A DNA stretch of 64,000 bases from Algibacillus agarilyticus (GCF_003286125.1 NZ_QMED01000011.1:98368-162367); one strand, 5' to 3'; positions 11,881-22,393 are shown, counted from the stretch's first letter. A program made the numbers and translations. The notes: generated by a model from the letters alone, not told the origin.

Positions 11881-12228
11881 TTAAACACCCCACAAAACGA
11901 CTAAACCAGTCACAAAATAACTTAATGCAGCCAGATTTAATACAAACTGTAAAAACATACGTAAACGAGTGCATTTAACGTAATCAGTTAAAACCTGCCA
12001 TAAGCCTATCCATGCATGAGCTAATAAACCAAATAATGCTATGATGGTGAACACTTTCATCGACACCATAGAAAATAAACCAGACCATTCGGTATAAGTT
12101 AAACTCGGATGTGTACAAAAGTAGGCTAAAAGGAAAATTGCAAAAGCGGCTAATACAAGCGCTGATGCACGAATAATTAAGAAATCATGAACGCCGCTGC
12201 GTCCTAGTGTAGCTGCATTTGTTACCAT
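11881..12228 (-). CDS. sdhD: Succinate dehydrogenase membrane anchor subunit
   Basis: A 115-residue protein with three hydrophobic helices. LLAHAWIGLWQVLTDYVK contains the heme b ligand histidine and the quinone-site DY pair known in E. coli SdhD. It overlaps the end of sdhC by 7 bp, which indicates coupled translation of the two anchors. Confidence 0.95.
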   Translation of the reverse strand: MVTNAATLGRSGVHDFLIIRASALVLAAFAIFLLAYFCTHPSLTYTEWSGLFSMVSMKVFTIIALFGLLAHAWIGLWQVLTDYVKCTRLRMFLQFVLNLAALSYFVTGLVVLWGV

Positions 12229-12596
12229 ATTTGTACTCCAACTAACACAGAAAGAATAATAGTTAGTAACATCGTAATTTTTGCACTTAGGTTACCAGAT
12301 CCAATTTCTTCCCAATAACCAAGATCCATAATCAAATGACGGAATCCACCTAACATGTGGTAAAACAATGCGGTTAGTGTTCCCCAAATAATAAATTTAA
12401 CGATAAAGGTATCTAACATTGCGCTTACGGTATCAAAACCTTCTTTAGATGTTAAAGAAGTTACAAACGCCCACATAAGTAAGCCCATGGCTACAAACAT
12501 GATAACGCCCGATACACGATGCAAAATAGATGCGATGGCACTGGCCGGAAAGCTAATTGTACTTAGCTCTAGATTGACAGGTCTTTGCTTTTTCAC
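12222..12596 (-). CDS. sdhC: Succinate dehydrogenase cytochrome b556 subunit
   Basis: A membrane anchor with three helices. SILHRVSGVIMF holds the quinone-site Ser and Arg, and HMLGGFRHLIMDLG holds the heme ligand histidine. The frame is open to a TTG at 12617, but a perfect TATAAT at 12626-12631 would leave almost no leader for that codon. The GTG at 12594-12596 follows a GGGAAG and gives MKKQRPVNLEL, as in the family. A GTG at 12608 (giving MGRTVKKQRP) is the alternative. First gene of sdhCDAB. Confidence 0.93.
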   Translation of the reverse strand: MKKQRPVNLELSTISFPASAIASILHRVSGVIMFVAMGLLMWAFVTSLTSKEGFDTVSAMLDTFIVKFIIWGTLTALFYHMLGGFRHLIMDLGYWEEIGSGNLSAKITMLLTIILSVLVGVQIW

Positions 12597-12625
12597 AGTT
12601 CTTCCCACTCGTCTCAACTGAGCAA

Positions 12626-12654
12626 ATTATATTTTGTCTTTAGCAAAATAACAC
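12626..12654 (-). promoter_or_regulatory. Predicted sdh promoter
   Basis: On the minus strand a perfect -10 hexamer TATAAT occupies 12631-12626. The -35 is weak (GTGTTA at 17 bp), which suggests activator dependence. It implies transcription start near 12619. Confidence 0.5.
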
Positions 12655-12937
12655 ACCAACTTAAATTGGTCAGACATGTTAAAATTGCTAATGCTAATTT
12701 TTAATTGAAGTTAAAGTTACCTCAATGGTTGAAAAGTATATTCATTCACATAAATAAATACAATTTATCTGCAAAAAAATGCATTCATTTGCTGAATGAC
12801 GACTATTTTTAACATTAGAGCCATAATCACAGTTCTAAATGCGTTTGAAATTGATTATTTTGCCAAATTGAAGTTTAATAATTAGCAGTTAGATAATAGA
12901 ACCATAACACGATAACTCTTTCGGAAGGAGAGCAACT
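12632..12937. other. Divergent regulatory region between sdhC and gltA
   Basis: About 300 bp of AT-rich DNA with no gene. It carries the sdh promoter at one edge and the gltA promoter at the other. No clear CRP or ArcA site was recognised by eye. Confidence 0.6.
12868..12897 (+). promoter_or_regulatory. Predicted gltA promoter
   Basis: TTGAAG at 12868-12873 and GATAAT at 12892-12897 with an 18-bp spacer. A strong ribosome binding site (GGAAGGAG) lies just before the gltA ATG. Confidence 0.45.
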
Positions 12938-14218
12938 ATGGCTGAAAAAAAAGCCATCCTTACAGTAGACGGTAAGCAAGTCGAACTACCAATTTATTCT
13001 GGCACGTTAGGTCAAGATGTAATCGATATACGTACTTTAGGTCAACATGGCTATTTTACTTTTGACCCAGGTTTTCTAGCAACGGGTTCATGTGAATCTG
13101 CAATTACGTTTATCGATGGCGCTAAAGGTGTATTATTACACCGCGGTTACCCGATAGAACAATTAGCCACTCAAGCTGATTACTTAGAAGTTTGTTATTT
13201 ATTATTAAATGGCGAAGCTCCATCAAGTGAAGAGTATGATGATTTTGTAAACATCATCAACAAGCACACGATGGTTCATGAAGGCATTGCAGATTTCTTT
13301 AGCGGTTTTAGCCGTGATTCACACCCAATGGCCATGCTTTGTGCTGTAACGGGGGCTTTATCTTCTTTTTATCATAATGATTTAGATATATCAGATGCTG
13401 AGCAACGTGCTCGTTGTGCTAAACGTTTAGTTGCTAAGTTACCAACTATTGCCGCTATGTGTTACAAATATAGCGTTGGCCAACCCTTCGTTTGTCCACA
13501 AAATGATTTAAGCTACTCAGAAAACTTCATGAATATGATGTTCTCTGTACCCGCTGAAAAATACGAAATAAACCCTGCTGTTGCTAAAGCAATGGACCGT
13601 ATCTTTACGCTTCATGCTGACCACGAACAAAATGCATCAACTTCAACAGTTCGTTTAGCAGGTTCTTCAGGTGCTAACCCTTATGCATGTATTGCAGCCG
13701 GTATTGCTTCTTTATGGGGTCCTGCGCACGGTGGTGCAAATGAAGCCTGCTTAAATATGCTTGAAGAAATCGGTACAGTTGACCGTATTGATGAATTCGT
13801 AGCAAAAGCTAAAGATAAAAGCGATCCATTCCGTTTAATGGGCTTTGGTCATCGTGTATATAAAAACTTCGACCCTCGCGCAAAAGTAATGCGTGAAACT
13901 TGTCATGAAGTTTTAGAATCTTTAGGTATTAAAGATCCTCTATTAGATGTTGCAATGCGCTTAGAACAAATTGCTTTAGAAGACCCATACTTTGTTGAAA
14001 AGAAACTCTACCCTAATGTAGATTTCTACTCAGGTATTATCTTAAAAGCGATTGGCATCCCAACTAGCATGTTTACTGTTATCTTTGCCTTGTCTCGTAC
14101 AATTGGCTGGATTTCACATTGGCATGAGATGTTATCTCAACCAGGCCAAAAAATTGGTCGTCCTCGTCAAATGTATACAGGCGAAGACAAAAGAGAATTT
14201 ACCCCTATTAAAAAATAA
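12938..14218 (+). CDS. gltA: Citrate synthase (type II)
   Basis: A 426-residue enzyme that condenses acetyl-CoA and oxaloacetate, opening the cycle whose later steps are encoded on the other strand next to it. The catalytic residues fall at the E. coli numbers: H264 in [11 protein letters not shown]305 in [14 protein letters not shown] and D362 in NVDFYSG. An N-terminal beta domain (residues 1-50), typical of the hexameric, NADH-sensitive type, is present. It is monocistronic: it has its own promoter and a terminator directly after the stop. Confidence 0.97.
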   Translation: MAEKKAILTVDGKQVELPIYSGTLGQDVIDIRTLGQHGYFTFDPGFLATGSCESAITFIDGAKGVLLHRGYPIEQLATQADYLEVCYLLLNGEAPSSEEYDDFVNIINKHTMVHEGIADFFSGFSRDSHPMAMLCAVTGALSSFYHNDLDISDAEQRARCAKRLVAKLPTIAAMCYKYSVGQPFVCPQNDLSYSENFMNMMFSVPAEKYEINPAVAKAMDRIFTLHADHEQNASTSTVRLAGSSGANPYACIAAGIASLWGPAHGGANEACLNMLEEIGTVDRIDEFVAKAKDKSDPFRLMGFGHRVYKNFDPRAKVMRETCHEVLESLGIKDPLLDVAMRLEQIALEDPYFVEKKLYPNVDFYSGIILKAIGIPTSMFTVIFALSRTIGWISHWHEMLSQPGQKIGRPRQMYTGEDKREFTPIKK

Positions 14219-14240
14219 TGAGTAAATAGATTCTTACTTT

Positions 14241-14275
14241 TAAAAGGCTGCAATTGACTTGCAGCCTTTTTTATT
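14241..14275 (+). terminator. gltA terminator
   Basis: AAAAGGCTGCAA, loop TTGA, CTTGCAGCCTTTT followed by further T. A strong intrinsic terminator about 25 bp after the stop. Confidence 0.9.
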
Positions 14276-14400
14276 TTTGTAGCGATAATTCACAAATTTC
14301 GGTAAAAATGTCGACTTAAATTGTCTTTAGAGCATTAAAACGCTATATTATGAGTGACATACCTACCGATTACTTCCTCATTTCGACAAGGAACTTTAAA

Positions 14401-16104
14401 ATGAAAAGCACTTATTTAAGTGCAGCTATGATATCAATATCACTCTTATCTGCCTGCTCTAGTACCACTGAACCTACAAACACGACATTAAATACGAATA
14501 CATCTGCTACCAATGCGGTTGATGCAAAGTTTTTGTATTTAAATGAAGCAAAAGAAGCCATCGATAAATTTGAAACCGTCATGAAGAATCCTGAACATGA
14601 TGATTTAAGCTACTTCGCGCCCAAATTATTAAAGATCGCTAAGAACAAATTTGCCGACGCTAAAGAAGAATATTCAGATGCAACCAAAAGTAGCTCCTCT
14701 TTACTTAATATTTTTTCTAGTGAAGAAGAACAAGCACTAGAAGCTAAAAATAATGTATTGCAGCTGCTGCTTGAAGCTGAAAATTTATTAGATAAAGCCA
14801 GCACAATTAAAACAACCGCAAAAACAATATTAGGTGATGTTTTTACTAGACGTGAATATTTAAAACAGCTTAATGTGACGAGTATTTATCCCAAAACATT
14901 TAAAAAAATCGAACAACAAATTGATAATATGGTTGAAGATATTGCAGATGGTGATGTAGCCGAAGCAACTCAACAACAAGCAAAAGTGTCAGCAAGCTTA
15001 TTTGATTTAGAAGTTAAGACTGTAAAACACATTGAGTTAGGTGCTCTAAACAAACAGATCACGGTTATTGGTAAAAAAGAATTGCACGAAAGTTTACCTC
15101 GAACGTATCAAAGCTTAATAGCAGCGAGAAATGCTGCCGATGCCACGATCACAGTTGACCCCAGAGATATTGAAGCCATTAAAGTCGCAGTCGATAAAGT
15201 TAAATTTGAAGTCAGCCATATTAATCACCTTGCGAAAGAATATAGTCGTTTAAAAAATACTAAAAAAGCCAGTTTTGAGCTTTATATTTTAAATGTAGAG
15301 AATAATCTAAATTCAATTTCTTCCGCTTTAATGATGTCCGATCTGCGTGACCGCCCTATTAGTGAGCAAGTCGATGCGATAAAAACACAAAGTCAGATAA
15401 TTTTAAACGATTTAGAAACATTAAAATTAAGCGCTGAAAACAGCCAAGAGAATACGGATGCATTAAAAGCTAAGTTACTAAAAGAAAATACAAGCCTAAA
15501 AACGAGTATTACCGATTTAGAAACACAAAAAGCCTCGCTAACAACCCAAACGCAACAAGCTAAAGCATCAATAACCCTACTTCAGAGTCAAGTTCAAACA
15601 CTGAATAGTGAAGTGATTAAATTAAAAGCACTTAATGATGTGCTAATGCCATTAGCTCAAGCGAATAAAATAAAAGCAGCAGTACCGGTTGCTCAACCCA
15701 TTCAAGTAGCACCGGTTGCTCAGCCAGTGCAAGCTGTGCCAGTCGCTCAGCCAGTGCAAGCTGTGCCAGTCATTCAGCCAGTGAAAACTGTGCCGGTTGC
15801 TCAGCCAGTACAAGCAGCACCTGTGGCTCAGCCAGTGCAAGCTGTGCCGGTTGCTCAGCCAGTACAAGCAGCACCAGTGGCTCAGCCAGTGCAAGCTGCG
15901 CCGGTTGCTCAGCCAGTACAAGCAGCACCTGTTGCTCAGCCAGTGCAAGCAGCACCTGTTGCTCAGCCAGTACAAACAGCACCCGTTGCTCAACCAGTGC
16001 AAGCAGCACCTGTTGCTCAACCAGTGCAAGCAGCACCTGTTGCTCAACCAGTTCAAACTGCGCCGGTTACTCAACCAGTTCAAACTGCGCCGGTTGCTCA
16101 ATAG
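14401..16104 (+). CDS. Repeat-tailed coiled-coil lipoprotein
   Basis: A predicted lipoprotein of 567 residues with no recognised family. The frame is open from 14350, but the ATG at 14401 is preferred: AAGGAA lies just before it and it starts a lipoprotein signal, with lipobox LSAC and the modified cysteine at residue 19. The body is long helical, charged sequence, and residues about 350-415 read as coiled coil. From 15679 to the stop lie 15.7 copies of a 9-residue unit (consensus AAPVAQPVQ). Such Pro/Ala-rich tails often span the periplasm or cell wall; this role is inference. It is flanked by terminators on both sides. Confidence 0.85.
   Translation: MKSTYLSAAMISISLLSACSSTTEPTNTTLNTNTSATNAVDAKFLYLNEAKEAIDKFETVMKNPEHDDLSYFAPKLLKIAKNKFADAKEEYSDATKSSSSLLNIFSSEEEQALEAKNNVLQLLLEAENLLDKASTIKTTAKTILGDVFTRREYLKQLNVTSIYPKTFKKIEQQIDNMVEDIADGDVAEATQQQAKVSASLFDLEVKTVKHIELGALNKQITVIGKKELHESLPRTYQSLIAARNAADATITVDPRDIEAIKVAVDKVKFEVSHINHLAKEYSRLKNTKKASFELYILNVENNLNSISSALMMSDLRDRPISEQVDAIKTQSQIILNDLETLKLSAENSQENTDALKAKLLKENTSLKTSITDLETQKASLTTQTQQAKASITLLQSQVQTLNSEVIKLKALNDVLMPLAQANKIKAAVPVAQPIQVAPVAQPVQAVPVAQPVQAVPVIQPVKTVPVAQPVQAAPVAQPVQAVPVAQPVQAAPVAQPVQAAPVAQPVQAAPVAQPVQAAPVAQPVQTAPVAQPVQAAPVAQPVQAAPVAQPVQTAPVTQPVQTAPVAQ
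15679..16101 (+). repeat. 27-bp in-frame tandem repeat, 15.7 copies
   Basis: Consecutive units of 27 bp encode variants of AAPVAQPVQ. Early copies vary most (VIQPVK, QPIQ). Middle and late copies are nearly identical at DNA level, which suggests recent expansion. The unit is a multiple of three, so copy-number change keeps the frame. Confidence 0.95.
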
Positions 16105-16120
16105 AGACAGGTTATTAAAT

Positions 16121-16161
16121 AAAAAGCCCTTCATTATTTACATAATAAAGGGCTCTTTATT
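16121..16161 (+). terminator. Bidirectional terminator after the lipoprotein gene
   Basis: AAAAGCCCTT...AAGGGCTCTTT with inner pairing ATTAT/ATAAT; A-run on one side and T-run on the other. It serves the lipoprotein gene and probably the convergent regulator gene at 16219. Confidence 0.75.
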
Positions 16162-16218
16162 TTAAAGTGTTAAATCTCATAACATCGATATGAAAATCTT
16201 AATTCATTACTTCTATAA

Positions 16219-17223
16219 TTATTTCACCTGACACACAGAATCACGCTCTACCAAAGAAGGCATAAATAAGTGAGTTTTATTCTCGGCTTCCTCTTTACAG
16301 GTTGTTAGCAGTATCGATAGACGACTTGCATAACAAGCCATATCAAAGATTGGATAGTTCATCGTGGTTAAATAAGGACGACATGCAGTCGCGATTAATA
16401 AATTATCGAAGCCGATTACTGATACGTCTTCTGGTACCTTTTTCCCTGCATCTTGCAATGCATTCATAGCACCTACAGCCATGGCATCGTTATACGCAAT
16501 AACAGCTGTAAAATTAATGTCTCGCGCTAATAATGTCTCAGCCGCTCTATAACCATCTTCCATTTCAGGTAAACCTGAAGCGATTTGCTCAGGTTCAACT
16601 GATATATTGAGCTTAGACAACGCATTTCTACACCCATTGAGCCTATCATCTGGATCTTGATTTTGTATATCACTCGTTATAAACGCAAATTGACGATGCC
16701 CTTTATCAAGTAAATGCTCAACCGCCATTTTACCCCCTGCAATGTTATCAATCCAAACACATCGACTGGCAATGGCAGACACAAAACGATTGATGATAAT
16801 TAAACCAGGTATATCAGCGGCCAACTGTGCAAGCGTATTATCGTCAGTAAATTTACTGTGTAGAATAATATTTTGACAACCATGCTCCCTCAGAGACGCA
16901 ATCGCTTCAAGCTCAGTATGCGGTATATCTTGCGAATTACTCATCATCACTTTGTAATTCGCATTACGTGCGGCACTGGCGACACCCGATGCAATATTAC
17001 CAAAAAAATTAGAAGAAAATTCAGGCGTCACAATACCTAGCATTTCACTTTTTTGGCTAACAAGTGCACGCGCATTAATATTAGGTCGATATCCCAGGGC
17101 TTTAATAACTGATTGCACATGAGCACGACATTGATCGCCAACTTTGCTTTGCCCTCTAACAACTCTTGAAACAGTAGAGGTAGAAACACCCGCAACGCGC
17201 GCAACATCTTTTATCGTAACCAT
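16219..17223 (-). CDS. LacI/GalR-family transcriptional regulator
   Basis: A 334-residue regulator. The N-terminal helix-turn-helix and hinge (TIKDVARVAGVSTSTVSRVV, residues 3-22) are followed by a periplasmic-binding-protein-like effector domain. It lies after galT-galK on the same strand, so it is probably the galactose repressor; a GalR-like palindrome stands upstream of galT. The specificity is inferred from context and the ligand is not proven. It is separated from galK by a dispersed repeat element, which may carry or block its promoter. Confidence 0.88.
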   Translation of the reverse strand: MVTIKDVARVAGVSTSTVSRVVRGQSKVGDQCRAHVQSVIKALGYRPNINARALVSQKSEMLGIVTPEFSSNFFGNIASGVASAARNANYKVMMSNSQDIPHTELEAIASLREHGCQNIILHSKFTDDNTLAQLAADIPGLIIINRFVSAIASRCVWIDNIAGGKMAVEHLLDKGHRQFAFITSDIQNQDPDDRLNGCRNALSKLNISVEPEQIASGLPEMEDGYRAAETLLARDINFTAVIAYNDAMAVGAMNALQDAGKKVPEDVSVIGFDNLLIATACRPYLTTMNYPIFDMACYASRLSILLTTCKEEAENKTHLFMPSLVERDSVCQVK

Positions 17224-17631
17224 GCAACCTCTTAAAATACGGTTAATTTATATACAGACTAAATGAAAGAGACAATTAAAATATATTACCAAAAATATTG
17301 GTTATCAGTTATACCAATAATATTTTAACTATACTGTTAATAGGTATTGCCTTGAACTATAGTCAAAGCGATCGGGTTTTAGGGGCAGGTTTCTAGTTCC
17401 AGACGAAACCGAAGTACTTACATCCATGTAAGCAAAGCCGTCAAAGCTACCGCGTCCTGCTTCGCCCCTTACCTGCATCCATGCAGGCAAGCTTCGAGAC
17501 CCCATGAGCATATGCTCTTTTATGTGATTGGGGCGAGTAAGCGCTGACAATGAACCATAAAACCTGAGCGAGAAGACTATATATCCTTATAATGGGGTGG
17601 CATCCTTGCCCGTGTCATAAAATCGATATTT
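17224..17631. other. Intergenic region between galK and the regulator, with element copy B
   Basis: A 408-bp gap. Copy B of the dispersed element occupies more than half of it (17358-17581). The remainder is AT-rich. No gene is supported; the one open frame across the element is a by-product of the repeat. Confidence 0.6.
17358..17581 (+). repeat. Dispersed palindromic element, copy B (long form, 224 bp)
   Basis: Same TATAGTC/GACTATA ends and right half as copy A, with two further modules. One contains GGTTTC...GAAACC and the hairpin CTTACATCCATGTAAG. The other contains CCTGCATCCATGCAGG. The GAGCATATGCTC palindrome is also present. It lies between galK and its presumed regulator. Confidence 0.85.
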
Positions 17632-18780
17632 TTAAACTAAACTGGCACCTTCTTCAGCTGAACAAACAAAGATACTTGGCTGAAGATTACTTTTAGCTGG
17701 ATATTCGCTTTCAACGGCAGTGATCACTTGGTCAACCATGGCATCAGGTACTAATGAAACAACACAACCGCCAAAACCGCCACCAGTCATTCTCACGCCG
17801 CCTTTATCTCCAACTTGTTGCTTAATAATGTCAACTAAATCATCAATTTCGGCTACTGTAATTTCAAAATCATCACGCATTGAAGCATGTGATTCAGACA
17901 TTAATCGCTGTAAGGTATCAATATCATTTGCTTGCATAGCGTCTGCAGCCGCTAACGTACGCGCGTTTTCAGTAATAACATGACGAGCACGCTTTGCAGT
18001 TACCGGATCAAGCTCTGCTTCTTTAGCATTAAACGTTTCAATTGATACATCACGTAGTGCTTTAACATCAAAAAATGCAGCTGCTGCTTCACATTGCTCA
18101 CGACGTGTATTGTATTCACTATCAACTAAGCCACGTTTTTTATTTGAATTAACAATAACAATTGTCATACCTGCTGGAATAGCGACAGGCTTGGTTTCTA
18201 ATGTACGGCAGTCAATCAATAAAGCATGATCTTTTTTAGCTTCTGCAGAGATAAGCTGATCCATAATACCGCAATTACAACCGACAAATTGATTTTCAGC
18301 TTCTTGACCATTCAGCGCAATTTCAGGTTGACTAATATTAAGCTGATATAATTCTTTAAATGTTTGACCAATAACAACTTCAAGTGCAGCGGAAGAGCTT
18401 AAACCGGCGCCTTGTGGCACATTACCACTAACCGCAATATCAGCACCTGAAAATTCATGGCCGCGAAGGTTTAAATGTTTAACCACTCCTCGTATGTAAT
18501 TAGCCCAATCTTGATCTGTTTTTTCAATCTCTTTAGCGTTTTCAAATTCATCTTGTGCACAATTATAATCAACTGACACAACACGAATTTTATTATCAGT
18601 GCGTTTACTGGCTACAACAACAGCTTGGTAATTTATTGCGCTTGGTAAAACAAAACCATCATTGTAATCGGTGTGCTCACCAATAATATTGACACGACCT
18701 GGTGCTTGTATAACGAAGTCAGCCTCATAACCTAATTCTTGTTTGAACGCTGCTTTTACTTTATTTATTAAATCTGACAT
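17632..18780 (-). CDS. galK: Galactokinase
   Basis: A 382-residue GHMP kinase that phosphorylates galactose to galactose 1-phosphate in the Leloir pathway. [16 protein letters not shown] is the galactose-binding signature, [15 protein letters not shown] the ATP loop, and [10 protein letters not shown] the third motif. The frame extends upstream to a GTG at 18801, but the ATG at 18780 follows AGAGAG at correct spacing and gives the E. coli length exactly. It lies about 50 bp after galT in the same operon. No galE or galM is in the window. Confidence 0.96.
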   Translation of the reverse strand: MSDLINKVKAAFKQELGYEADFVIQAPGRVNIIGEHTDYNDGFVLPSAINYQAVVVASKRTDNKIRVVSVDYNCAQDEFENAKEIEKTDQDWANYIRGVVKHLNLRGHEFSGADIAVSGNVPQGAGLSSSAALEVVIGQTFKELYQLNISQPEIALNGQEAENQFVGCNCGIMDQLISAEAKKDHALLIDCRTLETKPVAIPAGMTIVIVNSNKKRGLVDSEYNTRREQCEAAAAFFDVKALRDVSIETFNAKEAELDPVTAKRARHVITENARTLAAADAMQANDIDTLQRLMSESHASMRDDFEITVAEIDDLVDIIKQQVGDKGGVRMTGGGFGGCVVSLVPDAMVDQVITAVESEYPAKSNLQPSIFVCSAEEGASLV

Positions 18781-18827
18781 ATTCATCTCTCTTGTGATCA
18801 CGCATCACACTAATCTATCGGGTAAAT

Positions 18828-19871
18828 TTATTTTTCAGCTTTGTAGTGCACATCACTACCCGCTCGTAAACGTGTTGCAGCTTGCTCTGCCGTTAAATCA
18901 CGTTGTGCTTCAGCCATCATTTCATAACCCACCATAAATTTACGTACTGTTGCAGAGCGTAATAAAGGTGGGAAAAAGCTAGCATGTAATGTCCATTCAG
19001 GATGCTCTTCTCCATCATAAGGAGCGCCATGCCAGCCCATAGAGTAAGGGAATGAGGTATTAAACAAATTATCGTATTTGATCGTTATTTTTTTAACAAT
19101 ATCAGCAAGCGTTAAACGTTGTTCAGCGGTTAAATCGACCATTCTCGTTAATGGAAATTTAGGTAATAAAAGCGTCTCAAATGGCCAAGCAGCCCAATAC
19201 GGCACAACTACAATCCACTCGTCATTCTCAACAACAGTACGCTCACCGCTTTCACTTTCACGCTTGGCGTAGTCTTGTAATAAATTGTTGCCCTGCTCGA
19301 CATAATATTGACTAAATGCCGTTTGTTTTTTCTGAACTAACGTGGGTAATTGATTTTGAGCCCATAATTGCCCGTGCGGGTGTGGGTTAGAACACCCCAT
19401 CATTGCCCCTTTATTTTCGAACACTTGAACCCAATTATAGGTTTTACTTAAATCAGCCGTTTGCTCTTGCCACGTTTCAACCACTTTCGAGATCGCATTA
19501 ACGCTTAATTCGGGTAATGTTTTACTGTGATCAGGTGAAAAACAAATAACACGACTTTCGCCTTGTTCAGTCGCCATTTTAAATAGTGGATCGTCAGAAC
19601 TTACCTGAGGTGTATCAGGTTTTAACGCTGCAAAGTCATTGGTGAATACAAATGTCTCAGTATATTTAGGGTTTACTTCACCATTAATCCGCGTATTACC
19701 TGAACACAGAAAACAATTTTCGTCATAACTTGGTTTTTGTTCTTCATCTAATGTTTCGACTTGACCTTGCCAAGGGCGCTTTGCACGATGCGGAGAAACA
19801 AGCACCCATTCATTGATCATTGGGTTATAACGACGATGTGGATGTTCAGTTGGGTCAAATAATTCAGTCAT
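18828..19871 (-). CDS. galT: Galactose-1-phosphate uridylyltransferase
   Basis: A 347-residue enzyme (E. coli 348) that exchanges UMP between UDP-glucose and galactose 1-phosphate. The active motif is [10 protein letters not shown] with nucleophile H166. C53 and C56 (CFLC) are the zinc ligands of the family. First gene of a galT-galK unit; a GalR-like operator lies about 100 bp upstream. Confidence 0.97.
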   Translation of the reverse strand: MTELFDPTEHPHRRYNPMINEWVLVSPHRAKRPWQGQVETLDEEQKPSYDENCFLCSGNTRINGEVNPKYTETFVFTNDFAALKPDTPQVSSDDPLFKMATEQGESRVICFSPDHSKTLPELSVNAISKVVETWQEQTADLSKTYNWVQVFENKGAMMGCSNPHPHGQLWAQNQLPTLVQKKQTAFSQYYVEQGNNLLQDYAKRESESGERTVVENDEWIVVVPYWAAWPFETLLLPKFPLTRMVDLTAEQRLTLADIVKKITIKYDNLFNTSFPYSMGWHGAPYDGEEHPEWTLHASFFPPLLRSATVRKFMVGYEMMAEAQRDLTAEQAATRLRAGSDVHYKAEK

Positions 19872-19963
19872 GATCTATTCATACTCTTTAATTATTAAAT
19901 GCGCCCTACTACCGAGAGTAAGACAACCATAAAGGAAACGAGGTAAAACAAACACCCTGATTA

Positions 19964-19979
19964 GGGATAACGTTCCCAC
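19964..19979 (-). promoter_or_regulatory. Candidate GalR-type operator upstream of galT
   Basis: GGGATAACGTTCCCAC matches the E. coli GalR consensus GTGNAANCGNTTNCAC at 9 of 12 fixed positions and has the central CG typical of LacI-family sites. It lies 93 bp before the galT start. Assignment to the regulator at 16219-17223 is inference. Confidence 0.4.
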
Positions 19980-20105
19980 TATAACCGTTTTGGAGTCCCA
20001 AATAAATCAATTTAATCGTAATATTCACTCTGAAAACTAATCAATTAAATTTTAATTAAGATAACCTAATGTATTTATTAAATTATTTATGTTTATAAAA
20101 CATAC

Positions 20106-20136
20106 AAAAAAACCGATGCAAGCATCGGTTTTTTTA
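20106..20136 (-). terminator. Terminator of the isc operon
   Basis: AACCGATGC, two-base loop, GCATCGGTT, with A-run and T-run on the two sides. It lies about 25 bp after the fdx stop. iscX, which follows fdx in E. coli, is therefore not in this operon. Confidence 0.9.
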
Positions 20137-20160
20137 ACTGAATCATTAATAAAAGGCTAA

Positions 20161-20499
20161 CTAATGATTCTCAGACACCATATTAATCGTGTACATAGGA
20201 ACTTCAACAACTAAGTCAGTATCGGTTACTACCGCCTGACAACCTAAACGAGATTCTGGTTCAAGCCCCCAAGCTTTATCAAGCATATCGTCTTCAAGCT
20301 CATCACTTTCATCGATAGAATCAAAACCTTCACGAATAATGACATGGCATGTTGTACAAGCACATGATTTTTCGCAAGCATGTTCGATATCAATACCAGT
20401 GCGTAAAGCGACATCTAGTACGGTATCACCTTCTTTTGCTTCTGCAACTGCACCATCAGGGCATAATTCTTTATGGGGTAAAAAAATAATTTGTGGCAT
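20161..20499 (-). CDS. fdx: ISC-type [2Fe-2S] ferredoxin
   Basis: A 112-residue ferredoxin with ligands C42, C48, C51 and C87, the E. coli Fdx numbers. It supplies electrons for iron-sulfur cluster assembly on IscU. It lies 2 bp after hscA and is last in the operon. It is acidic, as expected for docking to IscS. Confidence 0.95.
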   Translation of the reverse strand: MPQIIFLPHKELCPDGAVAEAKEGDTVLDVALRTGIDIEHACEKSCACTTCHVIIREGFDSIDESDELEDDMLDKAWGLEPESRLGCQAVVTDTDLVVEVPMYTINMVSENH

Positions 20500-20501
20500 G
20501 T

Positions 20502-22373
20502 CTATACCTCGTCCACTTTCTGCCCAGATAAGGCAGCATTGACAGATTTGTCCATGCGTAAAGCCGCAAAATTTTGGCTTAAATCATCGACATGTTTTAT
20601 TTGTGCTTTGAGTTGCTCTTCAGTTCCTTGATGATGTCTTAAATCAAGTAACTTAGCGAGAGCATCGCTTAATGTATTTAATTCCGCTTCAGCTAATAAA
20701 TCACCATCAGCATCAATTGCCGCAATAAGCGATTCATGCAACCGATCGGCTTCGACTTGCTGTTCAACTAACATACGTAATCGGATATCATCTTTGGCAT
20801 TAACCATAGATGCTTTTAACATATCCGCGATTTGCCCATCTGATAAACCATATGATGGTTTTACTTGAATACTTGATTGTATGCCCGTTGATTTTTCCAT
20901 GGCTGTAACCGATAACAATCCATCAGCATCAACTTGGTACGTTACTCGAATATGAGCAGCACCCGCAGCCATCGCGGGTATACCTCGTAATTCAAATTTT
21001 GCCAATGAGCGGCAATCAGAAACTAACTCACGTTCACCTTGCACAATATGCACCGCCATCGCGGTTTGCCCGTCTTTAAACGTGGTGAACTCTTGAGCCT
21101 TCGCAACTGGGATAGTGGTATTACGATTAATAATTTTTTCAACTAAACCACCCATCGTTTCAATACCTAATGAAAGCGGAATAACATCCAAAAGAACGAG
21201 ATCTGAATCAGGCTTATTGCCAACAAGTATATCGGCTTGAATACCTGCCCCGATCGCAACAACCAAATCGGGGTTAATAGACGTTAATGGTGGGCGTTTA
21301 AAAAAAGATTCGACTTTTTGACGTACTAAAGGAACACGAGTCGACCCACCAACCATCACCACTTCAGAAATATCATCGGTTGTGATATCCGCATCTTTTA
21401 AAGAGCGGCGACAAGCTATTAAGGTTTTATTGATTAAACCCGTACATAAACTTTCGAACGTCGCTTTACTTAGTTCAGCGCTCAATTCTGTACCGTTATC
21501 CAGTGTAATATTAACGGTGGCGGTAGATTGATCCGTAAGCGTTTGCTTCGCTTTTTTCGCATTCTCTTTTAACGAGCGTGATAAACGCGGCGATATAATT
21601 GAATCGAGATCCCATTGCTCACGTAGCCATGAAACAATAACTTCATCAAAATCATCACCACCTAAAGCTGAATCACCGCCTGTTGCAAGAACTTCAAAAA
21701 CACCTTTCGTTAATTTCAAGATAGAGATATCAAACGTACCCCCACCTAAATCATAAACAGCAATGACACCTTGCTGTTGAGAATCAAGTCCATACGCAAT
21801 AGCCGCCGCGGTGGGCTCATTTAATAAACGTAATACGTTTAATCCGGCTAGGGCTGCAGCATCTTTGGTACATTGGCGTTGTGCATCATCAAAATAGGCA
21901 GGAACCGTAATAACAGCGCCAGATAATTCATCACCCAATGTTTTTTCAGCACGATTTTTTAAAGTTGATAAAATATCAGCTGACACTTCGACAGGCGATT
22001 TAACACCAGCAGCCGTATCAATTGCGACTAAACCATCATCATCACCGACAAATTGATAAGGTAAATCAGCATAACTTGATTTAACATCACTGGCGGCTCG
22101 ACCCATAAAGCGTTTAATTGAAATTAAGGTATTTGTGGGATCTAATTCGGCATTAGCCAATGCAACAGCACCAACTTGTTTTTCATCTGTGTTTTGATAA
22201 CGCACAACAGAAGGTAGTATTACATGACCATTTTCGTCAGGTAAGGTGGTACATTCGCCGCTGCGAACGGCAGCAACTAAAGAATTAGTTGTTCCTAAAT
22301 CAATGCCGACGGCCCACTTGTGTTGATGCGGTGCGGTACTTTGACCTGGTTCTGATATTTGTAATAAAGCCAT
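20502..22373 (-). CDS. hscA: Hsp70-type chaperone for Fe-S transfer
   Basis: A 623-residue specialised Hsp70 (E. coli HscA 616). The nucleotide-binding domain opens with [11 protein letters not shown] near residue 22 and contains [13 protein letters not shown]. The substrate domain follows. It uses ATP to release clusters from IscU, recognising IscU through its LPPVK motif, which is present in the IscU here. It lies between hscB and fdx. Confidence 0.96.
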   Translation of the reverse strand: MALLQISEPGQSTAPHQHKWAVGIDLGTTNSLVAAVRSGECTTLPDENGHVILPSVVRYQNTDEKQVGAVALANAELDPTNTLISIKRFMGRAASDVKSSYADLPYQFVGDDDGLVAIDTAAGVKSPVEVSADILSTLKNRAEKTLGDELSGAVITVPAYFDDAQRQCTKDAAALAGLNVLRLLNEPTAAAIAYGLDSQQQGVIAVYDLGGGTFDISILKLTKGVFEVLATGGDSALGGDDFDEVIVSWLREQWDLDSIISPRLSRSLKENAKKAKQTLTDQSTATVNITLDNGTELSAELSKATFESLCTGLINKTLIACRRSLKDADITTDDISEVVMVGGSTRVPLVRQKVESFFKRPPLTSINPDLVVAIGAGIQADILVGNKPDSDLVLLDVIPLSLGIETMGGLVEKIINRNTTIPVAKAQEFTTFKDGQTAMAVHIVQGERELVSDCRSLAKFELRGIPAMAAGAAHIRVTYQVDADGLLSVTAMEKSTGIQSSIQVKPSYGLSDGQIADMLKASMVNAKDDIRLRMLVEQQVEADRLHESLIAAIDADGDLLAEAELNTLSDALAKLLDLRHHQGTEEQLKAQIKHVDDLSQNFAALRMDKSVNAALSGQKVDEV

Positions 22374-22393
22374 AGAATGTCAGTGTTCAGTAT

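Noticed and set aside
15652-16165. Long open frames on both strands over the lipoprotein tail (for example 15652-16134 minus, 15797-16165 plus)
   Set aside because: They are shadows of the 27-bp in-frame repeat, which keeps all frames open, and give low-complexity products.
17329-17550. 73-codon minus-strand frame within element copy B
   Set aside because: It consists of repeat sequence; the corresponding frame is not kept as a shared protein in copies A and C.
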